A DNA stretch of 64,000 nt from Gluconobacter albidus (GTDB lineage Bacteria > Pseudomonadota > Alphaproteobacteria > Acetobacterales > Acetobacteraceae). Both the position numbers and the translations under genes were made by a program. The notes beneath the pieces were generated by a model. That model saw nothing but the letters and a program-made list of their open reading frames with translations. It was not told the origin of the DNA and made no database searches. The stretch spans positions 124,001-188,000 of the forward strand of contig NZ_BEWL01000003.1 of the NCBI RefSeq assembly GCF_002723915.1. Reading direction: 5' to 3'. This document shows, one piece after another, positions 43,280 through 52,198 of the stretch (positions are counted from its first letter, which is position 1; the number at the start of each line of letters is the position of its first letter).

Positions 43280-43307
43280 GCGCGTCTCCTGATGGAAGGT
43301 TCAAATG

Positions 43308-43334
43308 AAAACGCCCGACCAGAGAGGCCGGGCG
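43308..43334 (-). terminator. Intrinsic terminator of the sugar porter
   Basis: Minus-strand hairpin CGCCCGGCC-loop-GGTCGGGCG followed by TTTTC, 33 bases after the porter stop codon. One stem mismatch (a G-T type pair) is tolerated. Confidence 0.7.
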
Positions 43335-43366
43335 CAAGATCACGCGATGGTGATGACCCGCAGATG

Positions 43367-44794
43367 TCAGCGGCCCAGTTTGCGGAGTTTCACGCCCGAC
43401 ATGAGCCGCTTTTCAATGACGGCAAGGGACATCCCCCGCGTCTCTGGGACGAACAGGATTGTCAGCAGCAGGAACAGGGCATTCAGTCCGGCAAACAGCC
43501 AGAACGTGCCGGCCGTACCGAGGGTCTGCATGAGGGTAAGGAAGCTCACCCCGACCAGAAGATTGGTCATCCAGTTGGTGAAGGTCGAAATGGCGATCCC
43601 GAAGTCACGACCGCCGAGCGGCTGGATTTCGGAACACAGCACCCACATCAGCGGTCCGGCCGACATGGCGAACCCTGCACAGAAAATCATCAGCAGGAAC
43701 ACGGCCGCGATCTGGGAGGACTGCGTGGTCATGCCGGTCTGGAGCAGGAGCGCCAGAATGCCCATGCCAAACGCCATGACGGTAAAACCCGCATACAGGA
43801 TCGGCTTGCGACCCCAGCGATCGACCAGCCCTACGGCCACGAAGGTCGCCAGCATGTTCACCAGACCGATGATGGCCGTGCACCACATCTGGGACTGCGG
43901 ATCGAAATGCGCCGCCGCGAGAATGTTAGGCGCGTAATACATGACGATGTTGATGCCCGCGAGCTGCTGCATCATCTGGAGCATCACGCCCAGCGCTACG
44001 GAGCGGCGGAAGTTGGGATTGGTGCGGAAGAGCTTGAAACCCTCCTGCTTCGTCTCGAGTTGCTCGCGGATGGCGCGGATTTCCTTCGCGGCCGTCAGCG
44101 GGTCATCCCGCAGGTCGAGCAGGATCTGCCGCGCTTCCTTGTGACGTCCCTGCGCCATCAGCCAGCGCGGGCTGTAGGGCAGGAACAGCACGCCGATCAG
44201 GAACAGAATGGCCGGAATGCCCGCCACGCCAAACATCCAGCGCCAGTTGCCGCTATAGGAAAAATACGTGTCGGACAGGAAGGCGATGAAAATGCCGACC
44301 GTCACCATGAGCTGATAGGTCGAGACCATCGCCCCGCGCGTATCCTCGCTGGCAATTTCGGACAGGTACAGCGGGGCGGTGAAAGCGGAAATCCCGACCG
44401 CGATGCCCATGACAACCCGAAAGGAAATCATGGACGCGACCGACCAGCTCATGGCGCAGCCGATCGTGCCGATCACGAAAATCGTGCCGCCCACAATCAG
44501 TGAGTGTTTGCGTCCGAGCGTCTTGGACATCCAGCCCGCACTCAGAGCCCCTGCCGCCGCCCCGGCCATCATGGAACTGACAACCCATTCCAGTGCGATG
44601 GTGGAGGCGTTGTATTCCTTGCCGAACAGGTCCAGCGCCCCTGCCACCACACCGATATCAAGCCCGGACATGAGACCCGCCAGCGCGGCGATCACACCGA
44701 TGGCAATGATCTTGAAGCGCGTTGCGTCGAAAATGGATGTACTGTTGTCATCCTGCGGCGAAATGGTCTCTGTCATTCCGGGCTGATCGTTCAT
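43367..44794 (-). CDS. Sugar porter (MFS, GalP/XylE-like proton symporter)
   Basis: 475 residues with 12 hydrophobic helices. The sugar-porter signatures are present: GWMSKTLGRKHSLIVGG (after TM2), PYSPRWLMAQGR, GLVDRWGRKPILYAG and PETRGMSL near the C-terminus. The QxxGxN region reads MQQLAGINIVMYYAPNIL. It probably imports hexoses or pentoses, or polyols, with protons. No sugar-metabolism genes or regulator are next to it, so the substrate is not defined. It ends in a clear terminator. Confidence 0.88.
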   Translation of the reverse strand: MNDQPGMTETISPQDDNSTSIFDATRFKIIAIGVIAALAGLMSGLDIGVVAGALDLFGKEYNASTIALEWVVSSMMAGAAAGALSAGWMSKTLGRKHSLIVGGTIFVIGTIGCAMSWSVASMISFRVVMGIAVGISAFTAPLYLSEIASEDTRGAMVSTYQLMVTVGIFIAFLSDTYFSYSGNWRWMFGVAGIPAILFLIGVLFLPYSPRWLMAQGRHKEARQILLDLRDDPLTAAKEIRAIREQLETKQEGFKLFRTNPNFRRSVALGVMLQMMQQLAGINIVMYYAPNILAAAHFDPQSQMWCTAIIGLVNMLATFVAVGLVDRWGRKPILYAGFTVMAFGMGILALLLQTGMTTQSSQIAAVFLLMIFCAGFAMSAGPLMWVLCSEIQPLGGRDFGIAISTFTNWMTNLLVGVSFLTLMQTLGTAGTFWLFAGLNALFLLLTILFVPETRGMSLAVIEKRLMSGVKLRKLGR

Positions 44795-44881
44795 AGGGCA
44801 GTGCGTTCCTCTTGTTCAGTCATAAAATGACATCAATCTTTCAGGCGGATGTCATATCCGTAACCTATAACACAAAACCGT

Positions 44882-45901
44882 TTACAGCGTGAGCGCACTG
44901 CGGAGTTCGCCGACGGTGAACCCGTTCCAGTTCCGCATGGTCTGCACAGCAGTTGCGTCCAGAATGTCGCGGTCTGCGGCGTCCCGGCACAGCGTCTCGC
45001 CGCCGAAGCGACGCAGCAGGGCAGACAGGGCGACTTCCGCCGCGCGGTTGGCGCCATCATCGGTCTTGATGGCCAGACCCAGTCCCAGCTCCGGCAGGGA
45101 CGCGATCATCACGCCTTCCGCGCCCATCTTCACAAAAGCCCGCGTGCCGAACCGGTCCATGATTTTCGTGTCATAACGCCCCGTCCCGGCGACCATGAAC
45201 GGATGGGCCGCCACGGCCTCACGAAGACGTGTGGCCGCACGGAAACGCCCTTCGGACAATCCGGTTCCCGCGCCAAATCTTGCAAAACCTTTCGCAAGCG
45301 CTTTCAGCGGAACAGCATAGGTCGGCATGGAACAGCCATCCATGCCCCGGTTGGCGTCATCATGCGGCGTGTCCATCATGGCGGCCAGCACATCCGTCAC
45401 GCGGCGCTGGATCTCGTGGGACGGGTCGATATAGCCGGTCGGATCGACGCCCTGATCGCAGGAGAGGCACACCATGCCCGCATGTTTGCCCGAACAGTTG
45501 TTATGCAGCGGACAGACCTCCTGATGCGCGGCCGCCAGCGCTCGGCCAGCCGGTTCATAGGTCGGCCAGTGCGTTCCACATTCCAGAGACCCGACATCGC
45601 GGCCGACCGACGCCAGCATCGTGGCAGCCATTTCGGCATGGGCTTTCTCGCCACCATGCGAGGCGCAGGCAAGCGCCAGGGCATCGCTGCTCAGACCAAG
45701 ACGGTCCGCCGCACCGCTTTCCACCAGTTCGATCGCCAGCAGGGATTTGACGGTCGACCGCGGAAACACCGCTGCGTCCACATCCCCACACGACCAGACC
45801 ACGCCACCATCGGCATCCACGACGACCGCCCGGCCCAGATGATGGGATTCGACGCGTCCGCCGCGCGTAACCTCGGCCAGAAGGCCCGACTGTGCTGCCA
45901 T
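44882..45901 (-). CDS. L-asparaginase, Rhizobium etli thermolabile type
   Basis: 339 residues of the asparaginase II family (PF06089). HNNCSGKHAGMVCLSCDQG is the family core and ASHGGEKAHAEMAA and PHDDANRGMDGCSMPTYAVPL the flanking motifs. It hydrolyses L-asparagine to aspartate and ammonia; no N-terminal signal peptide, so it is cytoplasmic. ATG 45901 follows GGGAGAG at 7 bases. It is 19 bp downstream of an unknown gene in the zur-containing unit. Confidence 0.9.
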   Translation of the reverse strand: MAAQSGLLAEVTRGGRVESHHLGRAVVVDADGGVVWSCGDVDAAVFPRSTVKSLLAIELVESGAADRLGLSSDALALACASHGGEKAHAEMAATMLASVGRDVGSLECGTHWPTYEPAGRALAAAHQEVCPLHNNCSGKHAGMVCLSCDQGVDPTGYIDPSHEIQRRVTDVLAAMMDTPHDDANRGMDGCSMPTYAVPLKALAKGFARFGAGTGLSEGRFRAATRLREAVAAHPFMVAGTGRYDTKIMDRFGTRAFVKMGAEGVMIASLPELGLGLAIKTDDGANRAAEVALSALLRRFGGETLCRDAADRDILDATAVQTMRNWNGFTVGELRSALTL

Positions 45902-45920
45902 ATGATACTCTCCCTGCCTC

Positions 45921-46376
45921 TCATGATGTTTCCGGACCGAGCACATAGCACGGACGGCCGTCCTGACGATCCGCCGTCAGCCAGGGCTGGATCAGACGCC
46001 GCCGGACACGCACGATGCCCAGATCTTCCGCAACCGGAGCATCCGCAAGATCCTGCGCCAGATGCGCGGCCGTGCGGAACATGAGGCTTTCCGTCAGAGG
46101 CAGGCCATTTTCCGCGAACCTCCTGGCGCTGACGATATCCGTCAGATGATACACAAACGCCTCCCCCGACGGAGCACGGAACCCGACAGGGTTCAGCAGA
46201 CAGGCCTCGACCTCATTTGCGTCCAGATGCGTCAGCGGTGGCGTCCAGCCCAGAAGATCCGGCTGGTCGGTCGGGGTGGAAGAAACGCGAGGCGGCGTGT
46301 TCTGCGCGCGCGGGCGGCGGGACTGGGGCAGCGTTTCAAACAGTGGCGCCGACGACGGGGAACGACGGCGGCCCAT
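45921..46376 (-). CDS. Conserved hypothetical protein
   Basis: 151 residues; I do not recognise the family. The N-terminus is basic (MGRRRSPSSAPLFETLPQSRR), then a region rich in proline and a core with VYHLTDIVSARRFAENGLPLTESLMFRTAAHLAQDL, probably helical, followed by VRRRLIQPWLT. No membrane segment or signal peptide. It lies 5 bp after zur and 19 bp before asparaginase, so it is co-transcribed with them. A role in metal or nitrogen balance is conceivable from context only. Confidence 0.55.
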   Translation of the reverse strand: MGRRRSPSSAPLFETLPQSRRPRAQNTPPRVSSTPTDQPDLLGWTPPLTHLDANEVEACLLNPVGFRAPSGEAFVYHLTDIVSARRFAENGLPLTESLMFRTAAHLAQDLADAPVAEDLGIVRVRRRLIQPWLTADRQDGRPCYVLGPETS

Positions 46377-46381
46377 GCGTC

Positions 46382-46936
46382 TCAGCCTGCAGCGGTTTTC
46401 GGGCGGCGTACCGGCTGGATACCGGCTTTCTGGCAGGCCACGCACAGGCCTTCAATCTCGACGGTCGCCGCCTCGGCCCTGAAGCCCATGCTTTGCGCCG
46501 CACGGGTCAGGACCGGAGCAATGGATTCCTGCTCCAGCTCCCACGCCCGGTCACAGCCCCGGCAGATCAGAAACTGCGCCCGGTGCATTCCGCCTTCGTC
46601 GTGGTGGTTGCAGCCATGCGGACACTCCACGGCATGCGAACAGCCCACGAAGGCGCTCAACCGCTCCAGACGGTGGATCAGGCTGTTTTCCAGCAGGAAA
46701 TCCAGCGCCCGGTACACGGTGGGCGGGGCGGCTTTCGGGTGGGCGGGGCGCAGTCTGGCCAGAAGATCATAAGCCCCGGACGGCTTCTCGCTGGACAGGA
46801 TCAGCCCCAGCACCTGACGACGCGTCTCGGTCAGGCGCTGCCCGTTGCGCTGGCACCACTCGGCCGTGAGGTCGAGGCGCTGTGTGACCTCGGGCGAAAA
46901 GACGAGCGTATCAGCAGTGGCAGAAGAATCCGGCAT
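46382..46936 (-). CDS. zur: Zinc-uptake-type Fur-family regulator
   Basis: 184 residues. The helix-turn-helix region is PPTVYRALDFLLENSLIHRLE, and the dimer domain contains the metal sites: GCSHAVECPHGCNHHDEGGMHRAQFLICRGC and CVACQK, i.e. two CxxC pairs as in Zur. It likely represses zinc import genes under zinc-replete conditions. It starts at ATG 46936 and is followed by an uncharacterised gene and asparaginase. No znu genes are in the window. Confidence 0.88.
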   Translation of the reverse strand: MPDSSATADTLVFSPEVTQRLDLTAEWCQRNGQRLTETRRQVLGLILSSEKPSGAYDLLARLRPAHPKAAPPTVYRALDFLLENSLIHRLERLSAFVGCSHAVECPHGCNHHDEGGMHRAQFLICRGCDRAWELEQESIAPVLTRAAQSMGFRAEAATVEIEGLCVACQKAGIQPVRRPKTAAG

Positions 46937-46993
46937 AAACGTCAATATGGCATCCCCGCCCCGCTTTGCCGAGAGACCCACGCACAAACAGTG

Positions 46994-48871
46994 TCAGGTT
47001 GCGAACTGCCGCACCAGATCCTGGATCACCGCCGGATCGCTTTCCAGCATGACCTGGCGGCGAAGCTGGTCGCAGCCTTCGAGCGTCAGGGTCCGGATCA
47101 GGCGCTTCACACGCGGCAGGGAGGCGGAGTTCATGGAAAAGGAGCGCAGACCCAGACCGATCAGCAGCGCCACCACGCGCGGATCAGACGCCATTTCCCC
47201 GCAGACCGAAATCGGACGGCGCGCTTTCAGGGCCGAATCCGCCGCCGCCTCGATCAGCCGCAGCACACCCGGATGAAGCGGGCTGTAGCGGTCCGCCACC
47301 ATGGAATCCGAACGGTCCACGGCAAGCGTGTACATCGTCAGGTCATTGGTGCCGAGCGCCATGAAATCGGCATGCCGGGCCAGTGTATCCACCGTGAGTG
47401 CCGCGGCGGGGGTTTCGATCATGATTCCCAGCGGCGGCAGCGGATCGGGCAGGGTATGGCCCTTGCGCCTGAGCCGCCGTACGACACGGTCATAAATCTC
47501 CCGCGCTGCCACGATTTCGTCGGCGGACGTCACCATGGGCAACAGAATCCGCACCGGCCCGATGGCCACACCCGCTTCGGGTTCGGCAGCCCGCAGGATC
47601 GCGGCGAACTGCGTCTCCAGCACGTCCGGCACCCGCAGAAGCAGACGTACGCCCCTCAGGCCCAGCGCAGGATTTCCACCATCCGCGACCTGCTCCGCCA
47701 GACCCAGCCTGCGCATGCAGGCCCGGCCTTTCTCGCCCCCCCAGTCCAGCACGCGTATCGTTACCGGGCGGCCGTCCATGGCCTGCACGATGGCACGATA
47801 GGCGTCGGTCTGGCCGTCTTCGTCCGGCAGGTCCTCGCGTTCGCCGAACAGGAACTCGCTACGCAGCAGGCCAATGCCCTTCGCGCCGTTGCGCAGGAGC
47901 ATCGGCATTTCCGCCGGCAGTTCCAGATTGGCCGCAAGCTCGATGTCCTCGCCGCTCTGAAGCTGGGCTGGCAGGCGCTTGAGCCGCCCGAACGCCCGCT
48001 TTTCCCTGACTTCGCGCTGCGCGGCTTCCGCCGCCAGACGCAGTTCGGTGTCGTTGGGCGACAGCGTGACGGTCCCCAGATGCCCGTCCACGACCAGCAT
48101 CTCGCCTTCCTGAACCTGCGCCATGAGGTTCGGCACGGCGAGGATGGCAGGAATATCAAGCGCGCGCAGCAGGATCGCAGTGTGGTCCGCCCCGCCCCCG
48201 CCCTGCGTGACGACCGCCGCGATGCGCGCGGGGTCGATCATGGCGACATCGGCCGGCCGAAGCTGCTCCGCCACCAGGACGGAGCCGGGAGGCAGGCTGG
48301 AAAAAGCGCGGTAGGAAATTCCGGTCAGGTTCCGCATCAGGCGACGCCCGACTTCCTCGAACTCACCCGCGAGACGCAGATTGGCGTCGGCGTCCTGTGC
48401 GCTGTTCTCCCGCGCCACGGCCTCCGCCATGCGCGAGACCTGCGCCGCCAGCTCCTCCGTGACGTCCGAAACGGCCGCCTCCGCACAGAGCCCCTCACCC
48501 GCAATCCGCTCCCGCACCTGACGCACCAGCCGCGATGGGCCGAGCATGCGTTCATAGACCGTCAGAAGGGAGGCAATTTCCGCCCGGCCCTCTTCCGGCA
48601 GGCCGACCAGCCGGTCACGCATCTTCTCGATCTGGTGGAACGCCCGGGCGATGGCTTCGTCCAGACGGACGTTCTCCGCCTCCGGCCCGATGGCGCTGTA
48701 GCGTTCGGTGATGTCGGGAAGGGGAAGTTCCTCAACACGTCCGGCGGGACCGAGCGCCATACCGGGCGTGATGGCCTTGCCCTGAAGGAACGTACTGGAC
48801 GATGCGCTGCGGCGGGACGGCCGGGAAGAGCGGCGCCGGGGTGGAGCTTCAGTCACGCTCACCAAATCCAT
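46994..48871 (-). CDS. ptsI: PTS enzyme I
   Basis: 625 residues. The phosphohistidine domain has GGGGADHTAILLRALDIPA (the active-site His of EI; the usual GGxTSHTAI is changed to GGADHTAI). The PEP-binding TIM barrel with LRSEFLFGER, MIETPAAALTVD, ALGTNDLTMYTLAVDR and VCGEMASDP follows. No GAF domain is present, so it is EI rather than EI-Ntr. An N-terminal Arg/Ser-rich extension (RRRSSRPSRRSASSS) is unusual. It overlaps the ptsH gene by 23 bp and feeds phosphate to HPr. No EIIB or EIIC is in the window. Confidence 0.93.
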   Translation of the reverse strand: MDLVSVTEAPPRRRSSRPSRRSASSSTFLQGKAITPGMALGPAGRVEELPLPDITERYSAIGPEAENVRLDEAIARAFHQIEKMRDRLVGLPEEGRAEIASLLTVYERMLGPSRLVRQVRERIAGEGLCAEAAVSDVTEELAAQVSRMAEAVARENSAQDADANLRLAGEFEEVGRRLMRNLTGISYRAFSSLPPGSVLVAEQLRPADVAMIDPARIAAVVTQGGGGADHTAILLRALDIPAILAVPNLMAQVQEGEMLVVDGHLGTVTLSPNDTELRLAAEAAQREVREKRAFGRLKRLPAQLQSGEDIELAANLELPAEMPMLLRNGAKGIGLLRSEFLFGEREDLPDEDGQTDAYRAIVQAMDGRPVTIRVLDWGGEKGRACMRRLGLAEQVADGGNPALGLRGVRLLLRVPDVLETQFAAILRAAEPEAGVAIGPVRILLPMVTSADEIVAAREIYDRVVRRLRRKGHTLPDPLPPLGIMIETPAAALTVDTLARHADFMALGTNDLTMYTLAVDRSDSMVADRYSPLHPGVLRLIEAAADSALKARRPISVCGEMASDPRVVALLIGLGLRSFSMNSASLPRVKRLIRTLTLEGCDQLRRQVMLESDPAVIQDLVRQFAT

Positions 48872-49139
48872 CCGCGATCAGGGCTTGCAGAGCGTCGAGC
48901 GCCTCGACCGCCTGAGGCCCGTGCGCACGGAGCGTAACGCTCTGTCCTTCCCCAGCCCCCAGCATCATCAGACCCATGATTGACAGGGCGGAGACGACAT
49001 TGGAGCCATGGGCAATCGTGGTCTCGGCATCGAAACGCTCGGCAGTGGTCACGATCTTGGCGGCAGGTCGGGCATGAAGGCCCAGATGGTTGACGATGCT
49101 GACAGTGCGCGGCGGAACGGACAGGGTCGTATCACTCAT
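48849..49139 (-). CDS. ptsH: Phosphocarrier protein HPr
   Basis: 96 residues. The EI-phosphorylated histidine is in NHLGLHARPAAKIV, and the regulatory serine that HprK would phosphorylate is in SALSIMGLMMLGAG. It is the middle carrier in the phosphorelay and may pass phosphate to the EIIA-Man protein. Overlaps ptsI; the EIIA gene is 14 bp upstream, so EIIA-ptsH-ptsI are one transcript. Confidence 0.93.
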   Translation of the reverse strand: MSDTTLSVPPRTVSIVNHLGLHARPAAKIVTTAERFDAETTIAHGSNVVSALSIMGLMMLGAGEGQSVTLRAHGPQAVEALDALQALIADGFGERD

Positions 49140-49153
49140 TCAGCGAACTCGAT

Positions 49154-49594
49154 TCAATGAACCGGCAGCGTACAGGCACGCGGCCCTCCATGGAGGCAGG
49201 GAGCGGGAAGCTGTGACGCCACGGCGATATACTTCCGCCCCGCCATTGTGGCCTTTTCCACGCAGCCTGCAAGATCCAGATCGCGGCGCGTTTTCGCCAG
49301 CTTGACCAGCATCGGCACATTCACGCCCGACACGACCTCGACATGCCCCGGCTCCCGCAGCGACAGCGCCAGATTGGAGGGCGAACTTCCGAAAATATCG
49401 GTCAGCACCAAGACGCCATCGCCAGTATCGAGGCGCTGGAGCAGGCGCTCGGCCGCCGGGCGCAGCATGGCGGGATCATCGTCATCCGCGACGCCGACAA
49501 CACCGACCTGCGTCTGCGGACCCACGACATGGACCAGCGTTTCCAGCAGGACATCGCCAAGACGCCCATGCGTTATCAGCATCAGTCCGATCAT
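49154..49594 (-). CDS. PTS EIIA, mannose (ManX/EIIA-Man) family
   Basis: 146 residues. The phospho-histidine is in MLITHGRLGD, and DIFGSSPSNLAL is the family segment. In alphaproteobacteria this protein is a regulatory terminal acceptor rather than part of a sugar permease. ATG 49594 overlaps the rapZ stop as ATGA. No EIIB, EIIC or EIID gene accompanies it. Confidence 0.88.
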   Translation of the reverse strand: MIGLMLITHGRLGDVLLETLVHVVGPQTQVGVVGVADDDDPAMLRPAAERLLQRLDTGDGVLVLTDIFGSSPSNLALSLREPGHVEVVSGVNVPMLVKLAKTRRDLDLAGCVEKATMAGRKYIAVASQLPAPCLHGGPRACTLPVH

Positions 49595-50571
49595 ACCGTT
49601 CTGTCCTGTAAAGAAAGATCCTGTGACGGGTCCTGCGGGGGGACGGCCCAGCGCCGGGGGGCCAAGCCTTTGCGGGCGAGTTCGCGGTGCAGCACCATCA
49701 TCGGCCCGACCGGCATGGCTTTGGGGAGAATACGGGCCAGTTCTTCCACGATCGTCACCGAACGGTGGCGCCCGCCGCTGCATCCGATGGCGATGGTGGC
49801 ATATTTCTTGCCTTCCGCGACGAAACGGGGAAGCACGAGCTCCAGCAGGCTCTGGATATGTCCGAAAAACGCGGGATAGGCCGGGTCTGACTTCACGTAC
49901 TGCACCACTGCCTCATCCAGTCCGGTCATGGGCTGGAGGAGCGGATCATAATGCGGATTACGCAGGAAACGCGCATCGAAAACCATGTCCGCTTCGCGCG
50001 GCAGACCCGACGGATAGGCAAAGGACATCAGTGCAACCGTCAGCCCGTCTCCGTGCGCGCTGCCAAAGCGCGTCTCGATCAGCTGGCGCAGCTCCGGCGA
50101 GGGCAGGTCGGACGTGTCGATGACCAGATCCGCATTGGCGCGCAGGGGGGCCAGAAGGGCGGTTTCCTGTTCGATTCCGGGAAGGATAGTGCCGCTGGTG
50201 ACCAGCGGATGGCGGCGACGCGTGGCGGTAAAGCGGCGCAGGAGGATTTCAGGCTCGGCGGTGGCGTAGAGAAGCTGCACCACACAGTCGGGCAGGAGGC
50301 GAAGGCGCTCCAGTTCTTCGAGAACGCGGGAGGCTTCGAACCCGCGGCTGCGGACATCGATCCCGATGGCCAGATTCTGTCCGGCGCGTGAGGCGAGCGC
50401 CTGGATCAGGTTCAGGGGTGGGTTATCCACGACCTCGTGACCCAGATCTTCCAGAACCCGCAATATGGATGATTTTCCCGCCCCGGACAGACCCGTCACG
50501 ATCAGGATCCGACGGGACCCGTGACCATAGCCGGATAAGGAGCCAGACTCGGGATGGTTCGCCGATGCCAT
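49591..50571 (-). CDS. rapZ: RNase adapter protein RapZ
   Basis: 326 residues. Walker A GLSGAGKSSILRVLED near residues 28-43 and the C-terminal CSGGRHRSVTIVEELA domain are the family signatures. In Escherichia coli RapZ binds small RNAs GlmY/GlmZ and directs RNase E, controlling GlmS; that sRNA system is not known in alphaproteobacteria, where the role may differ. Its 3' end overlaps the EIIA gene. hprK lies just upstream on the same strand. Confidence 0.92.
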   Translation of the reverse strand: MASANHPESGSLSGYGHGSRRILIVTGLSGAGKSSILRVLEDLGHEVVDNPPLNLIQALASRAGQNLAIGIDVRSRGFEASRVLEELERLRLLPDCVVQLLYATAEPEILLRRFTATRRRHPLVTSGTILPGIEQETALLAPLRANADLVIDTSDLPSPELRQLIETRFGSAHGDGLTVALMSFAYPSGLPREADMVFDARFLRNPHYDPLLQPMTGLDEAVVQYVKSDPAYPAFFGHIQSLLELVLPRFVAEGKKYATIAIGCSGGRHRSVTIVEELARILPKAMPVGPMMVLHRELARKGLAPRRWAVPPQDPSQDLSLQDRTV

Positions 50572-50618
50572 GCCACACTCTAGCCTTTTTTCTTTCGGTA
50601 CGGAACTATTTCACATCT

Positions 50619-51080
50619 TCACATTTCTTCAACATTTTCTCCAGCCCCTGCGACCCACTCGTAAGAGCCGCAACAGGCCTTGAGAGCCGCCCTGATCCGC
50701 GCCACCGTTCCCGGAAAACCGGGCTCCAGAGACAGCATCACCGCCCCCGTCCAGGGATCCCGACACGCCTCGGGAAGACGCGGCTGTCCCTGCCCCAGAC
50801 ACACCCGCAAACTCACTGGCACCTTCGTGACAAAAGGTGTCCGTAAAATTCCCACGCCCCGGACTTCGATCAGTCCCGCAAGCCGCGCCGGGGCCGAGGC
50901 GACCGCGCCATCGAGCAGCACGCGGTCATCCGCCACGAGGTCAAAACCCGCGTCCATCAGCCGCAGGGCCAGTTCCGATTTCCCCGAGCCAGATGGCCCT
51001 GAAATCAGGACACCCGCCCCGCTCCACGCCACACAACTTGCATGGACCGAACCTTCAGACAGGGATGGCGGGACGGACAT
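50619..51080 (-). CDS. hprK: HPr kinase/phosphorylase, short alphaproteobacterial form
   Basis: 153 residues, half the size of the Gram-positive enzyme, consisting of only the catalytic domain. GPSGSGKSELALRLMDAG is the P-loop (Walker A) and ADDRVLLDGAVA the following segment; GLIEVRGVGIL is the HprK signature. It would phosphorylate the regulatory serine of HPr. ATG 51080 is downstream of AGGAGG. In many alphaproteobacteria hprK directly follows chvG, but here two other genes stand between them. Confidence 0.88.
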   Translation of the reverse strand: MSVPPSLSEGSVHASCVAWSGAGVLISGPSGSGKSELALRLMDAGFDLVADDRVLLDGAVASAPARLAGLIEVRGVGILRTPFVTKVPVSLRVCLGQGQPRLPEACRDPWTGAVMLSLEPGFPGTVARIRAALKACCGSYEWVAGAGENVEEM

Positions 51081-51172
51081 GACGGATTGCGACCTCCTCG
51101 GGAGCAGACTAAGACCTTGAGCCGGACAGGGGCATGACGGACCTCTGACATGGATCAGGAGTCCGAACCACC

Positions 51173-51523
51173 ATGGGCGCATCCTCCCCTTCCCCGACCG
51201 TCACCGTACATGGAGACGAGGTCACCTGCACCGATTTCAGCGGCTTCAGCCCGGAAGGGGATCGCCCCGGACGGCTGGCGGATGAATGTCAGGCGGCACT
51301 CTCGGCCATTTCTCTGGCGCTGGCCGATCATGGCCTCACGCTGAACCACACCCGGCATGTCGCGGCGATGATCCGCGAGGGGCAAACCTTCAGCCAGTGC
51401 CAGGCAGCCCTGAATGAGGCTTTGGGTGCGGCAAAACCCGCACTGACTCTGCGGATCGTACAGCGTTTTCCCCTTCCCGAACAACGCATCGCCCTCAGCC
51501 TGACTGCTACGCCACACGAATAA
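51173..51523 (+). CDS. Rid-family (YjgF/YER057c/UK114) protein lacking the key arginine
   Basis: 116 residues. RLADECQAALSAISLALADHGLTLNHTRHVAAMI and the strand RIVQRFPLPEQRIALSLTA follow the Rid fold, but the imine-hydrolase arginine (PARxxV in RidA) is replaced (KPALTLR), so it cannot be a standard 2-iminobutanoate deaminase. Function unknown. It is transcribed opposite to hprK and to chvG. Confidence 0.65.
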   Translation: MGASSPSPTVTVHGDEVTCTDFSGFSPEGDRPGRLADECQAALSAISLALADHGLTLNHTRHVAAMIREGQTFSQCQAALNEALGAAKPALTLRIVQRFPLPEQRIALSLTATPHE

Positions 51524-51529
51524 TGGGAT

Positions 51530-51554
51530 AATACGCCACTCCATGGCGTATTTT
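51530..51554 (+). terminator. Intrinsic terminator after the Rid-like gene
   Basis: AATACGCC (51530-51537) pairs with GGCGTATT (51545-51552), with TTTT following. It begins 7 bases after the stop codon. Confidence 0.75.
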
Positions 51555-51692
51555 GTAATTTTATCGAAATAATTCGTTTTCAATCCTTATGAAATCGAAT
51601 TTTTCTGAGCGAAAATAAAAACTGGCACGCTTCCTGCATTGAAGATTTCCAGACGCAATCAGCGTCGGAACTGACTTCAGGAACGTCGTGCC

Positions 51693-52064
51693 ATGATCCG
51701 TTTTTCCACTCTGCTGCTCTGCGCGCTCTCCACAGCCAGCGTTGCCCTGCCGCTTCAGGCCGCTGATGCCGCTCCCACCGGGATCGGTACGACCAGCACG
51801 GAAATCGACCTCTCGTCGCTGGACCTCACGACCACGCGGGACTGGACAATCGCCAACAAGAAGATTGCCCGGGCCTCCCATGCCGTCTGCCAGAAGCTCA
51901 TTCAGGACAACTGGCTGGTGGACAGCGATGGCGCCGACTGCGAGCAGGACGCGTTCTCCCGCGCCCACGAGGATCTCTACGCCCTCCGGGACCAGCAGCG
52001 CACCCTTCATCAGAGCGGCCATCAGAACGGCCATGTGCTCCTCGCCCTTTCCGCCGGGAAGTGA
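51693..52064 (+). CDS. UrcA-family exported protein
   Basis: 123 residues with a signal peptide (MIRFSTLLLCALSTASVALPLQA). The core TSTEIDLSSLDLTTTRDWTIANKKIARASHAVC is the UrcA pattern: two short strands, a helix and a cysteine, with a second conserved cysteine in GADCEQDAFSRA that could form a disulfide. UrcA proteins are small alphaproteobacterial envelope proteins of unknown function. It stands between hprK and chvG, opposite in direction. Confidence 0.75.
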   Translation: MIRFSTLLLCALSTASVALPLQAADAAPTGIGTTSTEIDLSSLDLTTTRDWTIANKKIARASHAVCQKLIQDNWLVDSDGADCEQDAFSRAHEDLYALRDQQRTLHQSGHQNGHVLLALSAGK

Positions 52065-52198
52065 GACCCGTGTCCCGGCCCGCCTTTGCGGCCCTGGTTC
52101 TGGCGCTGCCTTTTGCGGCGGCCCTTGTTCCGGGCGCGATTGCGGGCCTGTCCCCGGAGCCAGCGATCAGCGTCCAGAGCGCTGCACGGCTGGCAGCA

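Noticed and set aside
46217-48937. 906-codon open frame antisense to ptsI and zur
   Set aside because: It lies opposite real genes with clear domains; it is His/Arg/Gln-rich and has no family signature. High GC third positions keep antisense frames open.
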